DNA of 64,000 nt from the NCBI GenBank assembly GCA_030374805.1, contig JARGSG010000069.1, positions 62,001 to 126,000 on the forward strand, given 5' to 3'. Within the stretch, counting starts at the first letter, position 1, and each line of letters opens with the position of its first letter. Below are positions 24,858-34,042 of this stretch, in pieces. Under the pieces are notes generated by a model that was given only the letters and a program-made list of their open reading frames with translations, did no database searches and had not been told where the DNA came from. This DNA comes from Gracilaria gracilis (lineage: Eukaryota; Rhodophyta; Florideophyceae; Gracilariales; Gracilariaceae). A program made the translations under genes and the position numbers.

Positions 24858-26689
24858 ATGTCATTTTCACGACCCCTACGAATTCAATCGCCCACCTCCT
24901 TCCTCTTGATGTTTTCTGTGTTGCTCGACACTGTGAGCGGTCTTCAGAATTCCTTGTCTGCACATCCACCACTGCGCTGCTGCGTAATGGATGAACCTCC
25001 CATCAGCTTTCTTAAGAAGCAGGACTACTGGAATGTAAGTTTAGGGCCCTTTTGATTAATAGCAACTCGCGGCGTTACTAACTACTGTACATTCCAAAAC
25101 CAATTATGGATCCTTTCAGAATGGCCTGAGTGGTGTCATCAAGGAACACTTGCTTCAACATCAATCTTATCTCAACTGGACTTGCTCAACAACGCGCCTC
25201 TTCACTCACTCAACGGGCACTGATTTCAACACTTTCATTTCCGAAATTTACAAGTGTACCAACACATCAACTGGACAGATCATTGATTCTCCGAATTGCA
25301 CTTGTGATATTGGTATCGGGGGTTGGTTCCAAACCTCTGGTCGTTTTGGACTAGTTGATTTCCTGCCACCGTTCGCATACGATCGTTACGCCGTCTTTGC
25401 CCATGTCTCTGAGGCCACTGTATCGGGGAGAGTTTGGTTTTTCATCGAGACATTTGATGGGAGAGCCTGGGGATCGATTCTAGGTTTGTTCATGATGTTT
25501 TCATTCTTGAAGACTCTTGACAAGCGATTCGCTGTCCCTGCTCAATACGAACCACTACCGAAGACCTTCTCGAGATTTCGACGGTACGGTCACTACTTGA
25601 CGAAGAGTAATCGGCCGTTCAGAATGAGGAAGGCCATTCAGAGCACAGGTATGTACAGAAATCAATTCACGCTCTTCTCATCCCCACATGTAGCACACTA
25701 ACTCCTTCAGGTCTTCTACTGTCTCAATACTGAAGTTATGAGAATGCTGTTGCAATCGGACGAGTCCGTTGTTGAGAATGGAAACGCTGCACGCCAATGG
25801 TTGCTTAATCTAATTCTTGCCGTATCTGCCCTCTTCCTCGTCCTGTCTTACGAGGCCAGCATGACGTAAGTTTTCTTGTTGGTGCATCGTGACTCCATGG
25901 TTGTTGTTACTCATATTTCTTACATCGACCATTTCTATTCTCTTATCATTCAGAGCATCTCTGGTACAAGAATCTATTGAGACCAAGTTTCAGTCCTCTG
26001 CCGATCTGCAAAGTTGCCGTGTCGACCCTTCTGAGATATGCATACTCCGCGGAGGTGCTCTCGAAACGTTTTGGAACAAGTCAATCGCTATTGAGTATGT
26101 TTCTCCTTTCTCCTTGTAACTGGGTATTCTTCTAACTGGATCTTTTTCCCCATTTGTTCGCAGCGAATGCCATATTGGGAATCCACCGACCTATATCAAT
26201 TCATACAAAGAATTATTTGAAGCTGTTCATGACGAGCGATGCAAGTATGCCGTTATTATCGAATCCGCCGTCACGTCAGCAATTCGAGAAAAGTATTGCG
26301 GGCATTTCGTGGTCGTCGGACAACCAATCTGGAGTGGTGGGCTGTCAATGCTACTCCCAAAAGGTAGTAGCCTGACTGAGCCGATGAGTCGTGCTACACT
26401 TGATCTGTTGGGAAATCAAATGTCTACGGCTCTGGACCAGTACCTCAACAGCTTACCGCAGTGCAGAACGAAAGGCGACATCGTCCTCACTTTCAACAAG
26501 CTTCGATCTTTTTTCATCATTGCATATTCGTTTGGAGGGGCTCTGTTTCTGACAATGGTGCTCATTCCTCAACGGCCTTCGGAGGAATCAGTATCGAAGG
26601 AGGCATTTACTCGGTGCACACACGCTGAACAGAAAGGAGAGTCGTCGAGAACAATAAGCCTTTCCTCCACTGAAGTCAGCCAGGCCTAA
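24858..26689 (+). CDS. Ionotropic glutamate receptor-like membrane protein (five exons, predicted)
   Basis: Proposed exons: 24858-25034, 25120-25648, 25736-25865, 25954-26094 and 26164-26689, with GT-AG introns of 69-88 bp, giving about 500 aa. The frame joins cleanly if the second acceptor is 25735; the stronger-looking acceptor at 25710 would give an early stop. ATG 24858 is preferred because it starts a signal-peptide-like segment (residues about 13-29). S1-like ligand-binding sequence follows (PPISF...NGLSGVIKEHLL), then a hydrophobic segment (about 175-189), a second one (257-279) ending in SYEASMTASLVQE, which resembles the M3 SYTANLAAFLT signature, an S2-like domain and a last hydrophobic segment (442-461), like M4. 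An amino-terminal domain is absent, and a pore loop/M2 is not obvious between the first two segments. Role inferred: ligand-gated channel or solute-binding receptor at the plasma membrane. Homology is recognised by pattern only. Confidence 0.6.
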
Positions 26690-26889
26690 ACTATTGCTGC
26701 TACAATTGCGTGTATGTCTGACCACCATTACCCCAGACAATAATTGTTTCATGAGGGTTCTGCCACCAGAAACTTATCGTATACAAGGAAAGAATCTGAA
26801 GAGAAACACGGATGCACCCTACTTGAACAGTATATTTGGAAGACAAGGAAATGTCGAACGGATTTGTTGGAACTTCGAGAATTCAAGAT

Positions 26890-27390
26890 TTGTTTGCGTT
26901 TGAGGGCTGACTGAAAGAAGAACATGGCCAGCGAAAATGGCAAGGGTGAACATGGTGGTTATGCAGAGTTTCTGGCTTCAAGGGGTCGGACGCAGGTGAA
27001 TGTAAACACACGAGCAAGTACTCGTCGCCTCCACCGCACCTAAGATTGTCATCTATGATCTGTGCAGACAGGCGAGACAACGCGGAAAGGTTTGCAACAT
27101 GGTCTATTGGAACCAATGCGAAACAGGCAACCAGTGGCCATGTCGAAGTGCAGCCGACTTGCATGTATGATAAGGTGCCCAAGGTACAATCCACACGTAC
27201 GTGTACGTGTAGTCTCATAACAATGGCAATTTACAAAGCTGAAGATGATACAAGATGGAAAGAAATTGTTTCGAGCCACCCTTTGAAGACGTACACTTTT
27301 GTAAACTATGTTTCTGGATCCAAATGGATCTTCGAAAAGCAAAGAACGGAAGAAAGAAAGAGATCGAAACGTTTTTTTTACTACGAGTAG
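26890..27390. repeat. Copy 1 of a 0.4-0.5-kb flank shared by the tandem DUF2207-like genes
   Basis: Aligns in the same orientation with about 28690-29090. Shared landmarks are GGTCGG followed by AGGTGAATGT, CCTCCACCGCACC, GCAGACAGG and, at the far end, GAAGAAAGAAA..ATCGAAAC. Each copy lies 3' of one DUF2207-like gene on the minus strand, so gene plus flank form a tandem duplication unit. Confidence 0.7.
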
Positions 27391-27686
27391 AGGCCTACAT
27401 ACTTCATAATATTATTCTAGGTTCCCCTACTTATTTGTCTACAAATTATTTTTTTTGTCTGGTATTTTTATCAAATGGTCTGAGAAATACTAGTTTTTCC
27501 TAAATCTTGAAATATAGCTAGAGCTATTCTCTCTTCATCAGTAGATCTTTCGAACAAATAGCAAGTAGTTCGACAGAAAGTCTGTATTACGATAGCGTTA
27601 CCTTCTGTTTGTGCATCAAACACAGCTGCTGTTGGATTTACAAAGGGAAACGAACGAACAGCTAGCTTCTAGGTGTACACAACAGT

Positions 27687-27718
27687 GGTGGGGGGGTGGG
27701 GTGGGGTGGGAGGGGGGA
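27687..27718 (+). other. G-run tract with G-quadruplex potential
   Basis: Five consecutive runs of three or more G separated by single T or A lie just 3' of the DUF2207-like gene 1. The transcribed minus-strand RNA would be C-rich here. Confidence 0.5.
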
Positions 27719-27754
27719 TGCTCTTACATCGACAAATTGTTTGTTCTCTGGCAC

Positions 27755-28687
27755 TCAACCGCCGCCTCCGCCACCTCCGCCGCCTCCGCCGCCGCCTCCG
27801 CCGCCTCCGCCTCCGCCTCCGAACCCGCCTCCGCCTCCGCTCCCGCCACCACCCCCTGATCCGGTGATACACATACAAAGTAGTGATAACAGAATCACCA
27901 ACCCAATCGGCCCCCCCACAGACAAGGCTATGACCCAACCTGTGGAAAATGAACTTCCACTAAAGCATCGCAATTCCTCGGGACATAGTTCTGTTCCCCG
28001 TTCCGCAACCAGCACATCAATAGATGTGTCCTCCGTAGACACATCTTCCCACACGATGACGGTAGAGTTTTTGCGCGACGAATCTAACAGCTGACCTTGT
28101 GGCGCTGACGCTAACCGGAACGATGCATTACGATTGGTAGTGCTGAAAGACACTCGCATCTTGTTGAACGTCTTATCCCAAGACCCAGTGCGCCATCGTA
28201 GCACATTCGCAGGGTCGTTATCCGAAGGCACATCCGCTGTGGCATCACATACGGTGGTGAATTTTGTCACACCAGGATTTAGAATGTAGCGCACCTTGAA
28301 CAGAACAGGTTGGCTTCGTTTCATAGTAGGAAGATTCACTCTAACTTCGTCTCTACGCGATTGCGATTGAAGACGATCGGCATTGAAGACTTGGCGGTCG
28401 TCGCGGATACCGACAACCTCTCTGGCAACCTGCTGCGACTCAATCAGAGGAATGAGTCGAAACGCATCGCGCCCCGTGGTGTAGGGGAACAGATATCTCT
28501 CGGTGATAGTTAGCGAGCAGTCCGGATTGCGGAGCACGGTGATGTCAACGCCACATAAGAACTCTGGCGATTCGGATTGGTCCTGCGGAGGAGGCCCGTC
28601 GCATCGCAAGGTAAAATTCTGCGCTTGAGTTGTGTGAACGCAGAGAAGTACGAGAGCAAGGGCCCCTACGAGGAGTTTTTCTTTCAT
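27755..28687 (-). CDS. DUF2207-like type I membrane protein with poly-glycine tail
   Basis: 310 aa, single exon. Signal peptide at residues 1-22, lumenal or extracellular DUF2207-like domain at about 45-235 (dC-S-LTITERYLFPY, then a region with LRWRTGSW), transmembrane segment at about 251-274, then a (G)n tail interrupted by S and F (276-310) encoded by a GC-rich triplet repeat (27758-27855). Bacterial DUF2207 membrane proteins also have glycine-rich C-termini, so the layout matches the family. Molecular function of the family is unknown. The next gene upstream on the same strand is a tandem paralogue. The tail length is probably unstable because it is microsatellite-encoded. Confidence 0.75.
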   Translation of the reverse strand: MKEKLLVGALALVLLCVHTTQAQNFTLRCDGPPPQDQSESPEFLCGVDITVLRNPDCSLTITERYLFPYTTGRDAFRLIPLIESQQVAREVVGIRDDRQVFNADRLQSQSRRDEVRVNLPTMKRSQPVLFKVRYILNPGVTKFTTVCDATADVPSDNDPANVLRWRTGSWDKTFNKMRVSFSTTNRNASFRLASAPQGQLLDSSRKNSTVIVWEDVSTEDTSIDVLVAERGTELCPEELRCFSGSSFSTGWVIALSVGGPIGLVILLSLLCMCITGSGGGGGSGGGGGFGGGGGGGGGGGGGGGGGGGGG

Positions 28688-28689
28688 TC

Positions 28690-29090
28690 TGGGTTTGAAG
28701 TTTGGCTGGAAAGGAGAACATGGGCAACGAAGACTGGTGAACAGGGTGGGTAGACAGGGCTTCTGGCTTTAACGGGTCGGTCGTAGGTGAATGTGAACAC
28801 ACGCCAGCATGCCCTCATCACCTCCACCGCACCGAAGATTGTTTTTATTGGCGCAGACAGGTGAGGCAGCGCGGAAGGATTTGCAGCACTTGAACCAATG
28901 CCAAACTGGCAACCAGTCGCTGGCAACCAGTCGCCCTGTCCATGTCGAGCAACGACTTGAATGTAAGTGTAGCATTTGCAAAGCTCAAGATGATCTATTT
29001 TTTCGAACATTTTCATTTGAACTATGGTTGCTGTTCGCATCTTTGACTGTCAACGAACCGAAGAAAGAAACATATCGAAACATGAATGGA
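28690..29090. repeat. Copy 2 of the tandem-duplicated flank
   Basis: Matches 26890-27390 in the same orientation. It lies between the two DUF2207-like genes. Confidence 0.7.
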
Positions 29091-29299
29091 ACTTACGCCT
29101 TGTTGCCAGCGGCGGATTGGTTGATTGGTCGGCAACGAAGACATCTGACATGCACCGGTAGTTACACCTCTAGAGGGTAGGAACGTTAATAACTCCGCCA
29201 CCAATACGTCTTCCCCTGATCCGCAAAACGATACAGTAGCTTCAACCTTTTTAAAGCAATTAACAAGGTAGCACAATTCAAATTGTGTTGAAATCAGCC

Positions 29300-30031
29300 T
29301 CAACGAAAGCATTGCAACTCTTCGGGACATAGTTCTGTTCCCCGTTCCGCAACCAGCACATCAATAGATGTGCCCTCCGTAGGCACATCTTCCCACATGA
29401 TTATAGTAGAGTTTCTCCGCGACGAATCTAAAAGCCGACCTTGTGGCGCTGACGCTACACTGAACGATGCGTTCAGATTGGTAGTGGCGAAAGACACTCT
29501 CAACTTGTGGAAGGTCTTATCCCAAGAACCAGTACGCCATCGCATCACATTCGCAGTCTCGTTACCCAAAGGCGGAACCGTTGTCGGACTACATGTGGTG
29601 GTGAACTTGGTCACGCCGGCGTCCAGAATGTATTGCACCCTGAACAGAGCAGGTTCACTTCGTTTTCGAGTAGGAAGGGTCACTCTAGCTTCGTTTCTGC
29701 CGGGTTGCGCTTGCAGACGATCGGCATTGAAGACGATGACGTTGTCGCGCATGCCAACGACGTTTCTGGCAACGTGCTGCCCCTCAATGAGAGGAATGAG
29801 GCGAAACGCATCGCGCCCCGTGGTGTAGGGGAACAGATATTGCTCCGTGATGGTGAGCGAGCAGTCCGGGTTGCGAAGCACGGTGATGTCCACGCCACAC
29901 AGGAATTGAGGCGACTGGGATTGGTCGCGTGGCGGAGGCGTATCGCATCGCAACGTGGAGTTTTGCGCTGGAGAGGCGTGGAGCCACAGCAGAATGAACG
30001 CAAGGGAGCGCGCGAGCAGTGTTTTCTTCAT
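29300..30031 (-). CDS. DUF2207-like secreted protein, truncated tandem paralogue
   Basis: 243 aa from ATG 30031, chosen because it begins a signal peptide (MKKTLLARSLAFILLWLHA); the open frame extends upstream to 30130 without need. The protein aligns with the 27755-28687 product along its whole length, including PDCSLTITE, LFPYTTGRDAFRLIPL, the RWRTGSWDK motif and CPEEL. It ends with a stop at the point where the paralogue starts its membrane anchor, so this copy would be soluble and secreted, or is a C-terminally truncated pseudogene. The 3' flank matches that of the paralogue. Cysteine and catalytic-like positions cannot be judged because the family's function is unknown. Confidence 0.7.
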   Translation of the reverse strand: MKKTLLARSLAFILLWLHASPAQNSTLRCDTPPPRDQSQSPQFLCGVDITVLRNPDCSLTITEQYLFPYTTGRDAFRLIPLIEGQHVARNVVGMRDNVIVFNADRLQAQPGRNEARVTLPTRKRSEPALFRVQYILDAGVTKFTTTCSPTTVPPLGNETANVMRWRTGSWDKTFHKLRVSFATTNLNASFSVASAPQGRLLDSSRRNSTIIMWEDVPTEGTSIDVLVAERGTELCPEELQCFR

Positions 30032-30574
30032 AGTACAGGTGAAGGTTGGTTGAAGTGGAAGGCAAGGCAAGGCAAAGTGCGCGAACAAAATAAAGCTGGA
30101 AGAGGAGTTGGTGGGGTTCTTCATCATCACCTGAGATAGCGTTGTACATGTGTAGCCCTCTTAACCCTTTTACGGAGACCAATGGCAAAGTGGCAACGAA
30201 TGAAACGGTGGTGTGCACGGTGTAAATTTTCACTGCAAAAGCACATCAAACTATCTTGTATTGGTAGCTCTACATAGATATGCACTGCACCGTTCGGGGG
30301 GAGGCTGGCGGCGGGGTGACAGCGAGCTTGAGCGATGGGGCGTGTGCGTGTGTGCTACGAGCGCTTCGTTGGAACTCCTACGCGTGTCCAGGTGCATGGC
30401 GCGACAACGAATCAAATTGAAGCATCCACCTTCGTATAGGGCATAAAAGCGTGTAAACTTTTGGCGCCACAACCGCAGGTGTCCGCCACTTTCAGCATAC
30501 ACCTTTACCAGACCTGACAATCACATCGTCGAGAACATGAGCGCTCATTGAACAAACCCACAACTGGAAGCGAG
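30032..30574. promoter_or_regulatory. Divergent intergenic region between DUF2207-like gene 2 and the DUF4419 gene
   Basis: 543 bp separate two start codons pointing away from each other, so both promoters must lie here. A TATA-like CATAAAAG occurs near 30440, about 135 bp upstream of the DUF4419 ATG. A segment at about 30325-30400 resembles 47650-47735. Confidence 0.35.
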
Positions 30575-31906
30575 ATGTGGCAGCAACCCAAGCCCAGCCG
30601 CAATCTGCGAAGAAAACACGATAAGGGCAGAAGAGGGAAGTCTCAACGAGCGCTTCATCGCTGGCCAGTGGGTATGGACGAAGCTCACGTCTTCGATGAT
30701 GATGAAGAGTTTACTACCCGCGATGTCAACCCTTTGCACCACTTGCTCCAAAACGGAGTCCGCTTCAACACGCAAACGGTGCCGTCTCTCGGTAGGCCCC
30801 TCAAGCGGCTAACCGCCACGCAGACGGCACAATGGGTAGCGAAATGGGCCAAAAACCGAATCACCATTGACGAAGAAGACATCAATGCGATCCCGTCAGC
30901 CTTCGGAGAAAGCCGCTTTGCCCGAAAGATACGCATACCTCCGAGCGTGGAGCAGTACAGCCTGCCGGCGAACACGCTCGTCGACCACCACGCGCAGTCG
31001 CTCATGCAGATATGTCTTCTGGCGTTTGCGGAGCACTATCCGCTTACTCTGTCGCCAGACCACGTATGGCTGGCCATTGCGTACGGAGCTGCAAAGCATA
31101 TTGACAGCAACGCAGAAGCGCTCCGCACACGATTTGTATCCTTCGAAGGGAAGAAGAAGCTGACGGTACGCAAAGATGATACCGTTGTGGGGGATATTCC
31201 CGTGCATGAGTGGGAGTCGGACGTGTTTCGGGGGTTCAGCGAGCAGATACGGTCGCACATCGGTAACGATATACATGAGCTTCTCACCACGCCGTTCAGC
31301 ACAACTTCCAGGGCGGAGATGGCTGCCGCAGAAATCACGCTTATGGCCGCTACTGCTCAGTATTTCGAATATGAGATGTTTACTGCTTGCGGAATTCCTT
31401 CATTGCAGTTGGAAGGAACTGTTGAAGACTGGATGGCGGTTCGGACACGGGCCGAGAGGTTGCAGGAAGTGCTTTTACCGGACTTTGCCGAAAACTGGCT
31501 TCCGAACCTACTGCCTGTGCTGGATGAGTTCGTGTCAGCGTACAAAGGAAATGTGAATCATAGCTTCTGGCAACGCATGGTGAAGATATACCATGGAAGT
31601 TCGAGCGGAGCAACGCCTGTGGTGAGCGGATGGATCAACAATCTTTATCCGTACCTTATCGACGGTAAGGAAAACAAATTCATGAAGGCGTGGACGCGCT
31701 CATCGCAGTACCATGGTCCGGATCCCAAAAAGTTTCCGAACATTGTTTCGTCTGTGCCTGTGAACTGGAGCTATCACGGCGCAGACATCGCTCTGCATTT
31801 TCATGCTGGATACCTCGGCATGACCCAAGATGCTGACACGCTTGCCTTGCGCCCTTACGTCGGATGGATTGTCACTCGTGATGCGCCAAATGGTCAAAAG
31901 CAGTAA
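30575..31906 (+). CDS. DUF4419 domain protein
   Basis: 443 aa, intronless, starting at ATG 30575 (MWQQPKPSRN); ATG 30674 is an alternative start. A basic N-terminus precedes the DUF4419 domain, recognised by PLTLSPDHVWLAIAYGAAKHI, the FSTTSRAEMAAAEITLM segment, CGIPSLQLEGTVEDWMAV and a GWINNLYPYL motif near the C-terminus. DUF4419 proteins are found across fungi, protists and algae. Their biochemical role is not known. No signal peptide or membrane segment is seen, so it is probably cytosolic or nuclear. The gene is intact. Confidence 0.85.
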   Translation: MWQQPKPSRNLRRKHDKGRRGKSQRALHRWPVGMDEAHVFDDDEEFTTRDVNPLHHLLQNGVRFNTQTVPSLGRPLKRLTATQTAQWVAKWAKNRITIDEEDINAIPSAFGESRFARKIRIPPSVEQYSLPANTLVDHHAQSLMQICLLAFAEHYPLTLSPDHVWLAIAYGAAKHIDSNAEALRTRFVSFEGKKKLTVRKDDTVVGDIPVHEWESDVFRGFSEQIRSHIGNDIHELLTTPFSTTSRAEMAAAEITLMAATAQYFEYEMFTACGIPSLQLEGTVEDWMAVRTRAERLQEVLLPDFAENWLPNLLPVLDEFVSAYKGNVNHSFWQRMVKIYHGSSSGATPVVSGWINNLYPYLIDGKENKFMKAWTRSSQYHGPDPKKFPNIVSSVPVNWSYHGADIALHFHAGYLGMTQDADTLALRPYVGWIVTRDAPNGQKQ

Positions 31907-31939
31907 GCGCGATGATGCCGAGACAGTGCCGCTTGGCGT

Positions 31940-32463
31940 TTGATATCGGTGACGACGTCGCCAAACAGCTGCAGTCGCCAAAGCCATCGCCGCTCGCGTA
32001 TTTTATGGCGAAACGCTTCGCATTTGACAGAAGCGGTATTGCTAGATATCTATAGCTATACATTGATGTGGAGTCACAAGTTCTGTTTCACAGAAACCGT
32101 AAGCCTAATATGGATGCAGGCAGATAAACTTTATAATCGCCCAACCCGTGCTTTCTCGTCTGCGATAGAAATAAATTGCTGTGTTCATGACATCTACTCT
32201 GGTGCAAAGCTGGCAATTAGCTCACTATGCCAAGCCAATTCTGGCAAATTAGGGTCTGGTAGCAAGATCCAGAGATTATGTTCACTTTTGTGTGATTGCA
32301 GCTTGCACCAGCGCTGCTTGCCAGCTACATCACGCACAGCTCAACTAGAACAGTTGTACTCCGAAGTGCTCGCGTATGGGTTGGATAGGGGGCTGCTTTC
32401 AAAAGAAACAGTCGCACACTTGAGTAAAAGGCCTTCAAGCAACAACACCACGCTGCCTCCATT
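31940..32463 (+). pseudogene. Host reading frame of unknown function interrupted by the Harbinger insertion
   Basis: An open frame begins near 31940 and is cut by the transposon at 32463. Beyond the transposon the same frame continues from 46664 (RSHT..KR..PVR). A paralogous segment at about 47865-48025 keeps the same frame (LAY.., TTLPPLRSHT) with a 3-nt in-frame length difference just after the junction, which favours coding. I recognise no family. The region may instead be a noncoding duplicated block. Confidence 0.35.
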
Positions 32464-32480
32464 AGCCGTTTTTAAATAAG
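32464..32480 (+). repeat. Left terminal inverted repeat of Harbinger element
   Basis: AGCCGTTTTTAAATAAG; exact reverse complement at 46644-46660. Confidence 0.88.
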
Positions 32481-32688
32481 AAAAAACTCGTCTCTTTTCA
32501 AAATAAGATGCTCTTCAGAGACGAAAGACGTTTAATTAACATAGCCTAGATTGGGAGAAATACGGGTTATTTCAAAACAGGAGCGAAACTAAGAAACCGC
32601 GCCGCACTCACCAACCAAAAAGCTTAGCTTGAACCCCAATGCCGATCGCAGCCCAGATCAGCTCCACCTCAACGATCTCCGAACTACA

Positions 32689-33386
32689 ATGGCTCCTCCC
32701 ATCGAACCTCGTTCGTCTTCAGCCACGCCAGACCCTCTACTCACTGCGCCAGAACCCCTCCCAACGCCCGTCGTACAGCATGAAGCTTCCCTCCCGCCAT
32801 CCCGTACCAGCTCCACACCGCAACGCTCCTCTCAAAGGTTCGTCATGAACAAAATCGAAAAGGAGTGGGTACTGCAAACTTTGATTGCAAATCAAGCCCC
32901 CGTCCAAAAGCAAAAGACACTTGATCAGACTTGCGCCACAAAGGCGTTATGTGCATGTAGCCGCCATGTTCCGGACGCCGTGTTAGTCCATCAGCAAAAC
33001 ACATATAACATGAGCTGGCGTCGCGCTTATATGGAGCGCATAACACCGGAGAACGTGCGTCACATAGCTAATTCTGTCGTGGATATGGCTCGGAAAGTGA
33101 TCATTGCTTCAATACAAGGAATTGCAGAAGAGGACGGACCTCTCGCTGCAGCACGAGGTAGAGAGAACGATGCTCAACACGTTTTAGACCAAGCTATTCT
33201 CGACTACAAACACTTGGCCTCTAGGAAGAACAACACCACGTGGATGGCGCCAAGCGGGCGCTTGCTCGAAACCGGGAGTCAAGGGCGGAGAAGGAAAAAC
33301 GGAATCGCGAGCGGAAGGAAACGTTTGAGAAGAACAAACGTTCTCGTCACGAAGAGCGAGAACGCAAGAAACGCCGCAGGACAACT
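32689..33386 (+). pseudogene. Harbinger accessory ORF, 5' part
   Basis: ATG 32689 opens a P/S-rich leader and a helical region (NKIEKEWVLQTL ... ARKVIIASIQGI). Near 33215-33225 coding appears to switch by one base into a highly charged coiled-coil-like stretch rich in R, E and K (about 33225-33386), either by frameshift or an unrecognised short intron. Gypsy element C then interrupts it at 33386. Position and orientation, opposite a Harbinger transposase inside the same TIRs, suggest the usual second protein of these elements (Myb/SANT-like nuclear import and DNA-binding partner). I do not see a clear Myb signature. Confidence 0.6.
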
Positions 33387-33894
33387 TGTAGTACAATGAG
33401 ACTTCATTGGGTTGGTGCCACGTGGGTCTACTGGTGCGCCTTGCTGGCTGCACTGTACCCAATTGGTATCCTGTATTTTATAATTTCTAATTTCTAATTT
33501 ATAGTCTAGGATAGTTTAGCATTGCTGGCCCATGACAGTAGGTCATGGTCACAGCCGATGACGTCATGCCCGCATGGGAGATCGGCGTCGGTGCACCTTG
33601 TATATATTGTGGTGCACCTCGCCTTCCCCCTCGGGTATTGTAAAGTCAGGCACCATTAGGGCAGTAACTATACCATTTTGGTCACTTGCTACTCTATTAC
33701 TATTCAAGTTTTACCGCGCGTCGACGTCTACTACCGTACACCTACACGGTCTAGACTAGTTGCCCCGCCGTTTGCCCCTGCGGGTTTCAGGTGCCCTACT
33801 ACCATATTGGTTGTGTGTTTTTCCCCTTTAGGTTGAGCCCTCGCGCGCTCCCTCTACCAGGCGGACCCCACACCTTATCGGTATTTGTACGACA
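33387..33894 (+). repeat. 5' LTR of element C
   Basis: 508 bp, direct repeat of 44352-44859, with the same promoter layout as in B: CRE-like palindrome, and TATA flanked by GGTGCACC octamers. Confidence 0.95.
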
Positions 33895-33897
33895 TTT

Positions 33898-33907
33898 TGG
33901 TCTCCCG
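33898..33907 (+). other. Primer binding site of element C
   Basis: TGGTCTCCCG, 3 bp after the LTR. Confidence 0.7.
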
Positions 33908-34042
33908 ACTTAGAAGTTTCTTGGTTTTTGTCGTACCTTTACTGGTGAACAGAAGACATTCGAAAGGATTCTGGAAGTTCACACACCTATTTGGTTTCGT
34001 AGGAATACTCGCGAAGCAATTGGATACCCACTATTGGTCACT

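Noticed and set aside
27673-28094. Proline-rich or Arg/Leu-rich ORFs on plus across the GGN repeat
   Set aside because: They are alternative readings of the triplet repeat; the minus frame has a signal peptide, domain and paralogue.
29507-30139. 210-aa plus-strand ORF across DUF2207-like gene 2
   Set aside because: The minus-strand frame is conserved with its paralogue, so the plus ORF is a shadow.
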